DNA of 64,000 nucleotides from Dillenia suffruticosa. Its lineage: Eukaryota; Streptophyta; Magnoliopsida; Dilleniales; Dilleniaceae. Below, one piece after another: positions 12,430-26,249 of the stretch. Location of the stretch: assembly GCA_033439265.1 (NCBI GenBank), contig JAVTVX010000026.1, positions 9,611,001-9,675,000 on the forward strand, in the 5' to 3' direction. The notes under the pieces are model-generated. The model saw only the letters and a program-made list of their open reading frames with translations. It searched no databases and was not told the DNA's origin. The position numbers and the translations under genes are program-made. Numbering within the stretch: position 1 is the first letter of the stretch; every line of letters starts with the position of its first letter.

Positions 12430-15400
12430 AAGAATTAAATGATGGAGTTTGAAAGGAGAAAATGTGATATTTAAAGATAAATTAATTCAAGTAGCAAATT
12501 TGTTTATTAATGATGATTTGAAAAACAATATGAAAAGACATATCTACTAATATTAAAAATATAGGTATGGAGATTTTTGGTGTATTTAAAGGTTAGGTTT
12601 TAATAGGCAAGAAATTATGATGATAGAATGAAAAAATATAAACTGTTATTCTAACCAAACAAGAGTACTATACGAACTTTAAAGATAATAGTAGCGATAT
12701 ATATGAAAAATGTAAAAATACAAAAAAAGATATAAGAAAAATTATCTAATAATCAAAGAGTAAGATGTATAAGGAACTATACAATATATTGGAGACTAAA
12801 AACGGAGAAAAAGAAATTTATAGAATTGCCAAGGGAAGGAAAGGGAAAATATTTAAATGGTATTAAGTCTATTAAAAGTGAATCAATAATATAGTTATAA
12901 AAAATGAGAATATAAGAAAATGTTGGAAATATTATTTTGATAATCTTTTCGATATTAATAGTACAACAGATATATGAAATACGAGATATTTGAAGAAAAA
13001 ATTAATAGAGATTTTAAACGTAAAATTCGTCCCCATGAAGTAAATGAGATTTTAAAGAAAATGAAAAATAATAAAAGCATACGATATGATGATATTCTAA
13101 TAGAAATATGAATATGTTTAAATGAATTTGGTAAAATAATATTAACGAATATTTTCAACAAAATTTAACAAATCAAGAGAATGTCCGAGATATTGAGTAA
13201 GAGTATAATTGTATCGTTATATAAAAATAAATGAAACACACAAGATTTCTTAAATTATAGAGAAATTAAACTTATGAACCATACAATAAAACTATGAGAG
13301 AGAGTGATACAACATAAATTGAGATTGGAGTTAAATGTATCTCAAAATTAATATAGATTTATATTTGGGAGATCCACCACGGAACAATCCACTTATTAAG
13401 ACATTTAATGGAAATATATAAAATACATAAAAGAGACCTACATATGGCATTCATTAATAAAAAAAACATATGATAAAATTTTTAGAAACGTATTGTGGTG
13501 GACGCTGATAAAATAAGAGATCTGTTCGAAATATATTAATTTCATTAGAGATATGTATGAATAAGTTATAACAAATGTAAGAATTTACGTGAGTTTGAAC
13601 GATAGATTCCCTATTAACATTGGATTCCATCAAAATTCGACATTAAGTCTCATCATCTTTACAATAGTAATACACGAAATTATAAAAAATATTCAAAATA
13701 AAATACCAGAATATATGCTTTTTACAGATGATATAATATTAATTGATAAAATTAGGAAGGATATTAGTACTAAATTAAAGTTACGGAGGGTTATATCGGA
13801 ATTCAGAGGATTTAGATTAAGTAGATTGAAAACTAAGTATATAACATGTATATTTAACAATAGTTATCAGAATGATGAAAAAATGATTAGTTTAGATGGA
13901 TAAAATATATCCAAAAGTGAACAATTTAGATATTTAGTTTTCATTATTCAATATGATAACAATATAAATGAAGATATGAACTAAAGAATTTAAACGGATT
14001 GGATGAAATAGAGAAAAACATTCGAAATTCTTTGCGATCGTACGATACCAATATATTTGAATGGAAAGTTTTATAAAATCACGATTAAATCTGCACTATT
14101 ATATGGTATTGGGTGTTGGGTTAATAAATAACAATAAGAACAAAAAATAGTCGTAACAGAAATGAGAATATTTAGGTGGATATGGGCAAAACTAGAAAAG
14201 ATAAAATTAGAAATGAAGAAATTCGTAACAATTTGGGAGTTAGTTCAATTCCGAATAAAATGCGAGTGTCGTCTGATATGCTTTAGGTATGTGCAAAGAA
14301 GAGCCAATGACGCACCGGTTAGAAAAACCAAGAATTAAATATATGAAATTTAATAAATATATAAATAGAGCGTTGAAAATTTGGATATAAATTATTTGTA
14401 AAGACATGCACTATTAGAAAATATGTCATCAATGACGAAAAAATCTATCGTTCAAAATAAAAATTCTGTCACTGGAGAGTATATTTTTCCGTCGTTAAAA
14501 GCCATCATGCTAAATATCAGCGACGGAATACTATCCGTCGCTAATATCAATGACGGAAAAAATCCGTCGTTAAAAAAAAAAAATCAGTGATAGATTGATA
14601 ATCCGTCGTTAATTTTTGAGTTCTCAGGTGAATACACGCAACTCCACGCACCTGACCCGCACCCGCATGCACATCCACACGACCTACCCCCCGGTCTCTA
14701 TCGGTCCGTGTGCTGCCTCCTTTAATTTGCGAAAATTCCTGCTCCAACATTTTCGTGAGGCTTTAAACCTTTGCATGGGAAAAAGTTCAATAACATCACA
14801 ACCATCGTACCACACCTATACTTCTACTCATACTCTTTTTTTATATTTGTTATCTTTAGATTATAATTTTTTAATAATAATAAAATAATATAAAATGATA
14901 ATTTATTATAAAATAATAAAATAATAAATTATTAGCTTAAAATAAAATAATAATTTTTTTTTAAAAAAATAATATTATTCTTCTAAAAAAATAAAAATTA
15001 AATTCGTCGGTAATCCGTCGCTAAAATTTTCGTTTGTAATTTGTCGCTTATATTTGAATAAAATTTTTATTTTTTTTTACCCTTCACCACTATACCGATG
15101 GATTAGCGACGAAAATTTTCCATCGGTAATTCGTCACTGATAGGTTTACAGAAATTTTTTTACTATTTACCACATTAGCGACGGAAATATTTTCGTTACT
15201 AATTTCCATGGCTAATTCAGTTCGACGTTAATCCGTCGCAAATCTGTCACTATTACCGATAGATTTTTATCCGTCGGTAATTTTTCATCATTTATAGCGT
15301 GTTTTCTTATAGTCATGATAGTTAAGGATTTAGATGAAAAGATTAAGTTGGATAAAAATGAGTGACGTAGAAAAATTCGTACAAATTAAACTAACATATT

Positions 15401-15545
15401 TTAAATATATATATATATATATATTTATTTTTGTATGTATTTATTTATTTATTTTTCTTTTTTAATCATCTCCAATTTTATCACTCAAATTATCAATTTT
15501 AAATTATTAAAATTAAAATTCAATTCGTTCGTTGTTATCATTAGT
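12430..15545 (+). mobile_element. Decayed RTE-clade LINE (copy 2), split by a CACTA element
   Basis: Same family as 6020-7421 but longer at the 5' side and more decayed. Visible pieces: the pre-RT block KELYNILETKNGEKEIYRIA near 12770-12830; the palm motif region at about 13340-13500; MSLNDRFPINIGFHQNSTLS at 13589; CMLFTDDIILIDK-like catalytic block (YMLFTDDIILIDK) near 13710-13755; LYGIGCW near 14100. Many stops and indels are present. The element is interrupted at 14409-15314 and resumes at 15315 with the RTE 3' end (GATAGTTAAGGATTTAGA..), ending in an AT-rich stretch and a degenerate GTT tail near 15525-15545. The 5' boundary is approximate. Confidence 0.85.
14409..15314 (+). mobile_element. 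Non-autonomous CACTA (En/Spm-type) element, 906 bp
   Basis: Left end CACTATTAGAAAATATG; right end TTTTCTTATAGTC, so the terminal repeats are imperfect (final G changed to C). The 3-bp direct repeat ATG flanks it (14406-14408 and 15315-15317). Subterminal DNA is packed with both orientations of CCGTCGCTAAT / TTAGCGACGGA-like repeats, typical of CACTA ends. The centre has a CA/CCC-rich block (14630-14700) followed by AT-rich DNA. No transposase is encoded. Confidence 0.88.
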
Positions 15546-15773
15546 TATTGTGCTAGTAAGGTCGCCGGTGTGAATTTGCTTATACTTGTTGGTGAATCAC
15601 ATACCTTGTATCTCCCGTTGGATTACTAGCATTTTGGTGGCGGTCACTGACCGGATCATTCATTTAACTCAGATTGAATATTTTGCCAACATGTTCAAAG
15701 ATACATAAGCTGGAAGACAAAAATGAACTTGGTTTGTTGAGAATTCTATGCCTCCAGATATAAGGTGGAACTA

Positions 15774-15809
<36 letters not shown>

Positions 15810-18800
15810 TCAAATTGATGACGGGTACACTATGCTTCTGTATTTAATTCAATTAGATAAGATAGTTGTTTATTTCTATTCTTAGAGATAATGCATTGCG
15901 AGTTAATTCTTCGGGTGTTTGTAAAGGAGTTCATCCGGTCAAACACTTAAAACAAATGTAATTTCGTAGATATTAAGGTGTTTGGTTTAAAAAGAAAACC
16001 AGAAAAGAAAAGGGGCAAATTTGGTGTCTCAACTTTTGGTCGGGTACACACACTACATTGAACTTTTTCTTTTTCTTTTTCTTTTTTTGTTGCTTTTTTT
16101 TTTTTTTTTTTTTTTTTTTCTTTATGGGTGCAAGCACCTCCCCTTAACTTTCAAACCTATACTTCTTTCCATTTTTTCCAGTGCTGTCTAAAATTGCATG
16201 CATCTTTTATGACTTAAAAATGAGGGGCACAGTTTAGAGAGGGAATAATATAAATATATATATATATACACGTCAGACATTATTCCTCCCCCTCTCCTTT
16301 TGTTCTTTGAATCTCAAAAGTTTTTCGTTGATTGACCTGAAAAATTGGAGTCATAAAATTAGGGTTTTGTGTTGATCGAGCTTGAGAGGAAGACAGTACA
16401 TGGTTTATTGGCTTGAGAAGAAAAGCATACAAAGCATTTGCAAGGGTGCAAGGGCTTCTTCGTTTCATGATCAAGTCTTCAAGGATTGATTGATCACTCT
16501 ACAAGAATTTAACTCTACAAACTCATAAGCAATGTCACTTTTGAACGCCTCAAGCATTAACAATGGAGGAATGCGTGTGCTTTTGTGGCGTGCCATCCCT
16601 ATTGAAGACTTCATGAGTGGCGGATGTGGTGGACTTGAAGTGATAAAATCAACAGAGATATTAATACTCGGAGTGATTTGATATGTCTCTAAAGAGATAG
16701 TTTAGTGGTCACAATTTTTCTTTTTTAATTCGATAATTTCATATTCAAATTATAGTTTTAAAAAAAAAAAAGAAAGTGATTTAATACGATTAAAAGTTAT
16801 TGTAAAATTGAATAATGTCTTAAATTAGAAAAGTAAAATTGTGAAAGGACGATGAACTTGCGTAAAAATCTACTTGTGTTTTGTACGATAATGGGCAGTA
16901 TTTCAGGGGCAACTTGTTTTGGCAAATGATTGAGGCCAAAGCTTGTGTAAGAACTTTATACCTCATTCTAGAAGGGGCTGGGGGTCTTGGCAAAAAGACA
17001 TAAAAACCAAGGTTAAAAAGCTCTCTTCCCAAACAAAACCTTGCATGAAGTTCCAACATTGCCATTAAAAAAGTTAGCGTGGATACCTCTGGGTATTGGG
17101 ATCTAATCTTAACTCTCCACTAAATTTATTATTTTTGCATACCCAAAAGAATACGTATTAATTTCTTAGTTTAGAATAATATTTAACTTAATTATTCAAA
17201 TAGATAAAGAAATTTACATATTATTTATGTATGTATATGGTCTAATGCTTCAATGTGTATGATTTGTATATATGATCAAATGGATCGTGTATGTAGCATA
17301 TTTAAGATATTGATATATCAACCAAAATAAATATTTTATAACTGATTGATCAAATTAGACACTTCATCACGTAGTTCTCTAATAGTTAAAGATGATTTAA
17401 CCTGATCATGCAACGGGGTTCGGCTTTGGACGGGTCCAACCTCAATTGAAATTAATGCAGGTGAATAGCACGGATCTAAACCTATAGAGTAATTTTCTAA
17501 AATGTATTACAAATGAAAATTGTTGATCCATAGTTATATGTTGTTTATGTGCTCTTAATTTAAATATATGTGGAAATTTCTCAGGTTGTATATTTGTTTA
17601 TATAATCTTAATTTTAAATGTACGTGGATGAATCTATGAAGTAAGAGTCATATATTTTGAGGTATTACGAGTGAAATATTTTATTGATCAAGAGTTATAT
17701 TTGATATGTAGTGTTTGTTTGTTGAAATATATATATACAATAGAGAATTTATACTGACTGTGCTGAAAATCGCTCTTTTGAGTCATTCTATTTGATTATC
17801 TAAAAATTAAACACATGATACAACGTTGTATCATATCATATCATATGTTTTAAAATTTATCAAATTTCATCGTTCAATGTAAGATAAATTAAGCATGCAT
17901 GATATTATAATTTATTTTGGACAAGAAGTTCAACATATTAAGTAATTGAAAATATGATCATATATTTATTTATATATTTTGTCTAACATTATTTAGGATG
18001 TCACATAGAGTGACAGCATACAAAAACAAGTAAAAGTTAAGGACAAGATAATAAATTTTATTTATTAATTTCTATAAATAGTGCGGTATTTATTTTAGAG
18101 TGCTACTCTAATTATTTAGTGATATTAATAAGAGAAAATAATTTTAATATTGTTATTGGACTAACGAATTATATTATAATTATTTTGAAGTTAATATTAA
18201 ATTTTCTTTTCTATTCTAAAACCACAATTAGTATTTATCAATGTCCTCATATGGGATCATTTTTTTATTAAGTTGATTAGAAATGAAGAATAATGTAGAC
18301 GGAAAATTTTAGTGCTGATTATAATTTTTTAGAAAATTATAGGACCGGTGTGTAATTTTAAAAATTTGTTATCTTGATTTATAATTTTAAAAGCATGTCT
18401 TTCCTATTTTTATCATTTTTAAAATTATTTATCTTATTTTATAATATCAAAAAATGAAAGGGCTGTTTTGTAATTTCAAAAGGTGATGAATTTAAAATTT
18501 ATTAGAATTAGTCTGCCCACCCAAAAAAATATACAAGAGTTTAATTTGGCATTTAGAATAAAAGATTTAGATTTGAGATTTTCTTAGGAGAGATTGCATA
18601 TATTTCTGTACAAAAGAAAGATTCATCGTAGACTTGTCGTTGCAGAAATCTCATTGGAAAAACAAACTTAGTCAAATCTGTAATCACTTTTTTATTTTTA
18701 ATCCGATTTTTTAATATTATATTTTTTATGCATTAATTTTCATTCAATCTTCATGTTCTGCTACTATATTTGATTTTTATAAATGAAATAAATATAACTA

Positions 18801-19692
18801 CTATCCAAATCTAATACTAGGGCACTTGAAATTACTGCCCCAATTGTACAACTTCATGTTGTTTTGCTCAGCCTCCCACTCATAGGGTAGTATGAGCTAA
18901 TGCCAGAGCGGTATGCCCCAGCGACCTCCGAGTCTTCCATTTTGGTAGCAAGACGGTCTGGTGCAGCAGGGATGTCATTTTCACGGTTTCTCCTTATTTT
19001 TGGCTTGTTTTCAACTCTCCTTATTTCCATACAAAAACCCAAACAAAAAAATTAAAAAAAAAAAAGATGAGGATTTTTTTTTGAGACAATTAGTATAGAA
19101 AAAGTACATGTACATTCTAACAAATGTATGGGGAAAAATATACAACTCTAGAACCTATCGAGTATAAACCTGTGGAAAACATAACCCCATTATCAATTTC
19201 CAATATCAAATGCCCTTGCACAACCAAAGGAACGAACCTGCATTCGGGTCTTGGAAATAGAAATAGACTTCTCGTATTACATAAGCAAAAAAAAAAAGAA
19301 TTATAATGGCACAAATGAAGAAGAAGAAGAAGAAGAATAGAAAAGGTAAAAGAAAAAAGAAGAGAAGAAGAACATAAAAGGAGAAGAGGGCGTACTGAGT
19401 TGATCGATTGACTACAATAACTACAATGACAATGGCAAGTTTGTCTTTTTCGGTAGTCGATCTACATAAATTAATTGATACAAGATAGATTGAGAGGAAG
19501 GGAATTAACGAGAGAACAAGACAAAGAAAAAGAAACGTAGAGAAATTAACCGAGAGAGAGGGGAAAAAAACAACTAAGAAAAAGAGAGAAATTGATGGAG
19601 AGATCAAACATGAGAGAAAAAAATGAAATGAGGAAGACCGATCAAGACAAAAAGGAAAAGAAAGACACAAAGATTGATCGCAAGACATATAA

Positions 19693-19725
<33 letters not shown>

Positions 19726-20499
19726 CTAAGAGAGATCAATTGAGACTAGAAAGAAAGAGAAATTGAGCAATTGAGATTGCAAAAAAGAAAGAGAAAGATC
19801 CATAGGTGAGCTCAAATATGGGATAATGAAAACGATAAGAAATTTTGCGCAAAAAATTAAAAATAATAACAAAAAAAATGTTTCTCCCTCGGCATTTTCA
19901 AATTTCATAAAAAATTTAATAAAAATTTTAACTTTGTTGTACTTTTAGTCCAAAGTGTCACTAGTAAAATACAATCAGTCCCTAAGGTAAGTATAAATTT
20001 AAAGTTTTATACAACTAAAAAAGAAAAATACAATGCGCAAAGTGTAGCTTCCTAAAACATGGGATGCAAAGTATTACTAGAAGTAAAATGTAGGGTGCAA
20101 CTTGTAATTTGCTATTCTCGTAAGAGTTTGTAAAATCGGATGTTTTGTTTCACACTGAGTTTCAATATTTGATAATAAATAAACTATGCAAAACCTTATG
20201 TAGTTTAGTCTACTTGCACTCACACCCTATGATTTCGAAACATAGCAATTAACTATTTATGGCTTGAATTATTCACTCATTATTCCCATATTGTTGATTA
20301 AACAACAAAATTAATATAAGTCAATCACATAAAGCTCTAAAAACTCAAATTTATCAGTGGAGTATATTTTTCCCTAATTTGAGTTGTAACTCGATAATTT
20401 AAATTAGGACTCAACAGGGAGATAATATGTGTTTCAATTAACAAATTAGATGATTTATATATAATTGTTTTGGGTAGTATAACCGAGAGAATGAACTAA
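15546..20499. other. AT-rich intergenic region without recognised genes
   Basis: I see no frame with family resemblance. Low-complexity landmarks: A31 at 15775-15805, a T-run near 16099-16119, an (AT)n tract near 16252-16268, a purine-rich AAG/GA stretch at about 19310-19800 with (GA)n at 19696-19721. Open frames in the purine-rich stretch are composition artefacts. Confidence 0.5.
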
Positions 20500-21537
20500 T
20501 TTCTAAAAGAAGTCACACCTCAAATATTGCGTTTCAATGAGTGGTGCACTTCACTAGGAGGAGAGAAAAACTCATGAAGCCCAAGAAAGACTGTCTGTCC
20601 CATGTAGCAATAACATCAACACAGTTATTCCCTTCTTTGTTGATAAAACGTATGTGATAAATAAAAGATTGGCGAATTAATTGCTAATATTACTGGATGA
20701 TATGAAAACTGAGATGGGAAGGAGTCACCTTAGATGAAAGGGCCTTTACATGCTCAGCAAAATCAATCTCAAGAATAGTTGAGAAAAGTTTTGTTTAGAT
20801 GAAAAGCTAGAACCTTCTAAACACCACTCAATTCTGCTGTAAAATGGTATGCTACCCCAACATTTACTATAAAGCCACAGATCCAAAGACTATACTCAAT
20901 GGATAATACCTCGAGCACTCGTCACCCAAGAAGGGATAGTTGAGGCCCTATATGTGTTCAATTTGTAGAAGCCCATAGGAGGGTCTAACGAACCCAACAG
21001 CTTAAATCATAGTTGTTTTGCAAACCTCCGCGAAAAGCCAACCACCTATCCTAAGTATATCGGTAGGCAACTATAAGAATGCCCTCTAGGAGAAGGTAAT
21101 ATTCTAAAAAATGCATCTACATTGAGATTTCCAAATGGCCCAAAGCGTATACACAAACAAACTACAACAGAAAGCCCAGGAGGAGGGTATGAGATTGGCA
21201 ATTGTACTCCATCCAATCACTCATCAATTAACTCCCCAACACCCGCCGAGAAAGAGGGGAAGAGTGTAGTATCCAAGTCCAAACCTATTTAACTATGGAA
21301 CAGTTTTGGAATAGGTGAACATAAGTTTCCAAAAGCTTCCTGTAGAGGGGACACAAAGGGTTATCCATGCTAAAATATCAAACAATATCAAATTTTCTAT
21401 CCACCTTGGCCTAAAATATTTTCACCATCTTCGAAGAAAAAAAATCATGTCACACTCCAAAATTATACGTATGTGTAAATTTTTGTTTCTTGAACCCAAA
21501 AGTATAATTACATGCAAGAGATTCAAGGGTCAAATAT

Positions 21538-21570
<33 letters not shown>

Positions 21571-22734
21571 TACATGGGAGAGACTCGAACTTGAAACGTT
21601 CGAGAGGAAAAAGATGGTGTTGGCCATCAAGGTACCATGGAAAAACTATCACTCTAGAAATTTGACCCGTTTCTAATAATTCGAACTCCAGATCTACCTC
21701 CAAGATATATATAGGTTAAGGTCCATTTCACGTAATCGGAAAACCTAACAAAAAAAACCTCCAAAGCATCTCCCATCAAATAAACCGAGTCCTAGGCCTT
21801 AGGATCATGGGGGATCAGCACGACCCTTACTTTCTTCACCACAGGCTCTAGAAGGATGGCAGCAAGATTAGAGACGTCCCACTACCTGCCTATCATGATG
21901 AAATGGCTCACGAATATCCCTACAACTGAAATCAAAAGAAAATCCGAAATCCTCTAAGCCAGCAGACGTGTACTAATCCAATTGTCCTCCCACCAATACT
22001 CCTCCCATTACCCAACTACCAACGTAGCCCCCCTTAAGCGAATCCTGAATCTGGAATGACCTCGCCAAAGGGATGAATAAGCAGAAAGATAACTGCAATG
22101 AAGGAAATCATAGTGACGAAGATATTTCTACCTAAGCACCTCATACTATAAAGTCAGCTTTGAAGAGAAAAGTCACCAGTCAAGTTTTGAAAAAGGCCCG
22201 ATTAACATCCCTGGTCTTCCTGAACCCTAACCCTCAAACGTTCTTAGGTTGACAAACCAAATTCCATCTGATCACGTGAGCCTATCGGTTCCCCTCTGAG
22301 TCACTCCAAAGGAATTGACGGTTCAGTCTATCCAACTGCATACAAACCGATTCAGGAAGCCAAATGGTCTATATAGCATAAATCAACACTAATGAAGTGA
22401 CTGTCTGGATTAAAGTTCTCCGACCCACAATACCCAAAGACTTTGATTTCCAGCACGTAATCTTCCTCCAGACTCATAACCTGACCATGAGTAATAAGAA
22501 CTCCCATATACATCTCAAGATCCTCTGTCAAATCAAATTGGCAATGTGAGACCAGACATCTCTTCAGAGACAATGGAGCTCAACTCATGAAGATAACAAA
22601 ATTGTATCCATGATTCTCAACTTTGCATCTGCAATAAAAAGGAAATCATCAACCAAAAAAAAAATTAGAGATAGCTGACCCTAATTGAGAGGTCCAAATA
22701 GGGCAGGATCCATCGACCCATGTTGACTGAAACA

Positions 22735-24165
22735 AGATGTTGGATTGGTGTGAAGGCACTGGTGGAAGATGTTATAATTCCTAAAGAGGACTGTATTTCA
22801 ACAGTTAAAGTGAGGCAGTATTGGGATGATGAAGGAAGATAGAAGATGAAGGAGCTTCTGACTATCCTGCTCAGGAATAAAGTGGAGGAAGTCAGAGGTG
22901 TGCCAATTCCTAGAGATAGATCAAGATGCGATTCGTTGGTCTGGGGGAAGAGAACAAATGGTGAATTTACGGTGGCCTCTGCTTATTGGCTCCAAAGGAA
23001 AAACCACAGACTTCAAGAGGAGACAGTTGAAGACTGGAGATGGATTTGGAAGCTGAGATGCCCTGAAAGAACTAAAGTTTTTATGTGGTTGGCAGCCAGA
23101 GGCAAAGTCCTGATCAAATTAGAGTTTAAGAGGAGAGGAATTATAGGGGAGGATACATGTGGTATCTGTAAGAGGGAAGAGGAAACCTTGACTTATGCTC
23201 TGAGGGATTGCAGTCATGCGTGGAGCATTTAGAATGAGGCGTTGAAGAAGGGAGCCCCTGCGGTTAGCTTTTGGAATGAGGTAGACTCCAGATGGATTAA
23301 AGATGGGTTGTGCAGGAAATTCAATTTCTCTTGGAAGAACGAAGAGGTGGGGCTTGCATTACTAGTGTGGTACATTTGGAAGTCTAGGTGTAATGCAATT
23401 TTTCAGAAGAAGATTGATCCCCCAATATTGGTGGTCAAAAGATTTTTCAGTAATTTGCAGTCCATCCTTCATCGTTTCATCCAAAGGGAGGTGGAAGAAG
23501 ACATGATAGTTGTAGCGTGGTCAAAGTCGTTGGATGGGACAGTGAAACTTAATATGGATGGCAGACTGGGGGCTGAGAATAGAATGACCAATGTCGTGGG
23601 CTTTTTCAAAAACAGTAAGGGAGTTTAGATTTACGATTTCTGGGCTAATTTAGGTTAGACGTCAAGTGATTTGGCTGAGTTATAGAGTTTAAGAGAAGGC
23701 CTAAGAATTGCCAAGAAAAGGGGTTTTCGAACCCTGACGATCGAGAGCGATTCCCTCACTGTAGTCGAGGCTATGAACAGGGGAGTGAGATCAAACCATC
23801 CGTGGAGAAACATAGTTTCAGATTGCAAAGATCTCTTGAGGAAGTTGGCCTCTCTTCATATTTTGCATATTTATAGAGAAGTTAATCATTGTGCGGACAA
23901 ATTATTAGAACTTGGGAAGGGAATCGTACCTCACACCATGGAATCTGTAAGTCCTTCTCTTGAGATTGTCCCGTTCTTGAAGCAAGATGAGGAAGGCAGC
24001 TCCTGGGCTAGAAAAAGGAAGAAAGAACGTGTTTCTCCCGTCCCCTCTCTTGAAGATGGCTAAACTGATTAAGTCTTTTATTGAGTTTTAGTCGCAATCT
24101 TCCATTAGGTTTTTTCTCTTTGTTCCCTTTTCTCTATTTCCTGTACAAAAAAAAATGCAAAAGCT
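22735..24165 (+). mobile_element. 5'-truncated L1 LINE 3' fragment nested in the antisense L1
   Basis: Sense-strand ORF2 C-terminus in order: VKALVEDVIIPKEDC near 22750; zf-RVT zinc-binding domain (LVWGKRTNGEFTVASAYWLQ, then FMWLAARGKVLIK and C-GIC-x18-DC-H) at 22846-23229; a linker with LALLVWYIWKSRCNAIFQ; an RNase H domain (KLNMDGRLGAE, LTIESDSLTVVEAM, IYREVNHCADKL) at 23530-23910; stop at 24061-24063. In-frame stops at 23230, 23626 and near 23680 inactivate it. It ends with an A-rich tail (24145-24155). The surrounding antisense L1 RT resumes on both sides, showing that this copy is the younger insertion. Confidence 0.85.
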
Positions 24166-26249
24166 GTTCCATGACTAGAATGAACAAATAAGGGGACAAA
24201 TGATCACCTTGTCTTAAACCTTTTTTCGGTACAAAGTAAGATAAGGTTTCCCCATTCCAAAGCACTACTGACCATGAACGGGTAACACCAAATATAATTA
24301 ACTGTACCACCTAGTCAGACCTAAAAATCATGAAGTGTTTGCTTAGAAAATTCCAACTAATGTTGTTATAAGCTTGCTGAAGATCTACTTTCAGAACCAT
24401 TCTCCAATAAGCCCCCTAGATGTGAGAATAGAATGAAAAACTTCCTTATTATGATAATGTTATCCAGCAGGCTCCAACTAAGTAGAAAACTGCTATGAAA
24501 AGGGCCCATTACCTTTTGCAAAATAGGGCGAGATTTCTAAACTATAGCCTTAGATAAGATCTTGTAACTTACATTGAGTAAGCTATTCGGTCGAAACTCA
24601 TTTAATCAACTCGAGCAAGTTATTTTGGGATTAGCAATGAATGCCTGAAGGAACTTTGGGGGAGAGAACCATCTCAGAAATCCCCACTAACAAAGTGGAG
24701 CAAAGTAAGATGAGTAATGTCTCAAAACGTTTGATAGATCAGCGTTTGGGTACCATCACAACTCGAGGCCTTTAGCTCCTTTTATAAAAAACATCGTAAA
24801 CATGATTTTTGACAAATCAATAGGGTGACATAATTGAACCTGATCCTTCGGCAATAATTTGTTGCCATCTATCCAAACCACCAAGCCCACAATAGATGGG
24901 AACACTCGAAAATAGCTCTGTGAAGTATGAGGTCACATGTTCCTTGAGCCTACACTGATCCGAACACCATTCCCCATTCACCTTCAGTAGAGAAATCCAA
25001 TTATGGTTACAATAGATAATAATGGATAGATGATAGAACCAAGTGTTCTATCCCCTGACAAAAACAATGGATCATGGATTTCTAATGTCATAATGTCTCC
25101 ACCATATCCAAAACCTCATAGTATTCCTCCATATCCAATTTCTTTCCCCTACATGATTGGATGTAAACATATGTCATAAACCATACAATGTCACCCAACA
25201 GAACTTGATAATGGTAGTTCGAATTGAAGAACATAGAAGTATCAATACCCCATGATTTCTAGACCAAGCACAAACCACCTTGGAAACTCGAAACTAGCAT
25301 AATAAAATCCTGGTCATAACCTAAGCATTTCAGAAAACCAAGGAGCTATTGGGAACTACGTCTAATTTTAGTCATGCAATCCATGTCCAGATAATAGAGT
25401 TTAATTAATTCCATTACAGCCTGGCAAAGCCAAGGATTACACATACCACCTACATTCCATGTAAGATACCAAAAGTTTAAATTCGTAAAGACCAATATGA
25501 AAAGAAGGGAGCCATACCAACATACCTAACATCTTCATCTAGAACCATGTCTCTTCCAACCACTTCCAAGCTTGTTTTGCACTTACACCAACAAAAGCAG
25601 GCAAAACAGCATCCTCACCAGGTGTGACAAGAGTAGTGTACATCCAAGAATCTGTAAATAGAAGACTAACCGTGTCTATGATATTCCCAATGTCAGGGAT
25701 CTAAGTCTCTAGCACTGGTCCACTATCCACCAGCATCACAAAGACAATCCAAAGCAAGCCAAGAATTACAGAGGTGGAATGATGTAGTGATGAAGCCATT
25801 AGCTTCAAAAGGATAGAAGTTGATTTTGTTGATTAGAAAGAAGATGACGACGATAGCCCTAGACCCATACTAGTGTAAAGAACCAGATGGGATCAAAGTT
25901 TCAATATTGATGTCTGACCGAAGGGGAGAACAATGGCATCAAACATTGGGTTTGAAATTAGGATGGAGGTCTTGTATGAATTCATGATATGCTGAGCCAG
26001 TTCAAGCCCAGGAGTTTATAGTCAAATTTGAGACCCAAAGTTGTTATTGGTCTTAAGCCATCAAAACTTGTGGGTAATCAACACCAGTCGGCTTGGTGCT
26101 ATGCCTTTGGCCTTTAGGCCTCTTCTAGCTATACCAAAGGCCCTTGGCCCATGTTGAGACTCCACCTATGCTATGCCCAGTCGGCTTTGCCACCACAATT
26201 GGAACTCAAATGAGAACAAAAAAAGAGTCGTCTTTATCAATCGCAGCCT

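Noticed and set aside
19206..19739. 177-residue minus-strand frame
   Set aside because: It is Ser/Leu/Phe-rich only because it translates the complement of an AAG/GA purine tract. Low complexity, no family.
21530..21670. Possible separate small element with a TTG tail inside the antisense L1
   Set aside because: GGGTCAAAT and ATTTGACCC form a short inverted repeat around (TTG)9 and an ACTCGAACTTGAAAC block, but I could not define a target duplication or a second copy in the window.
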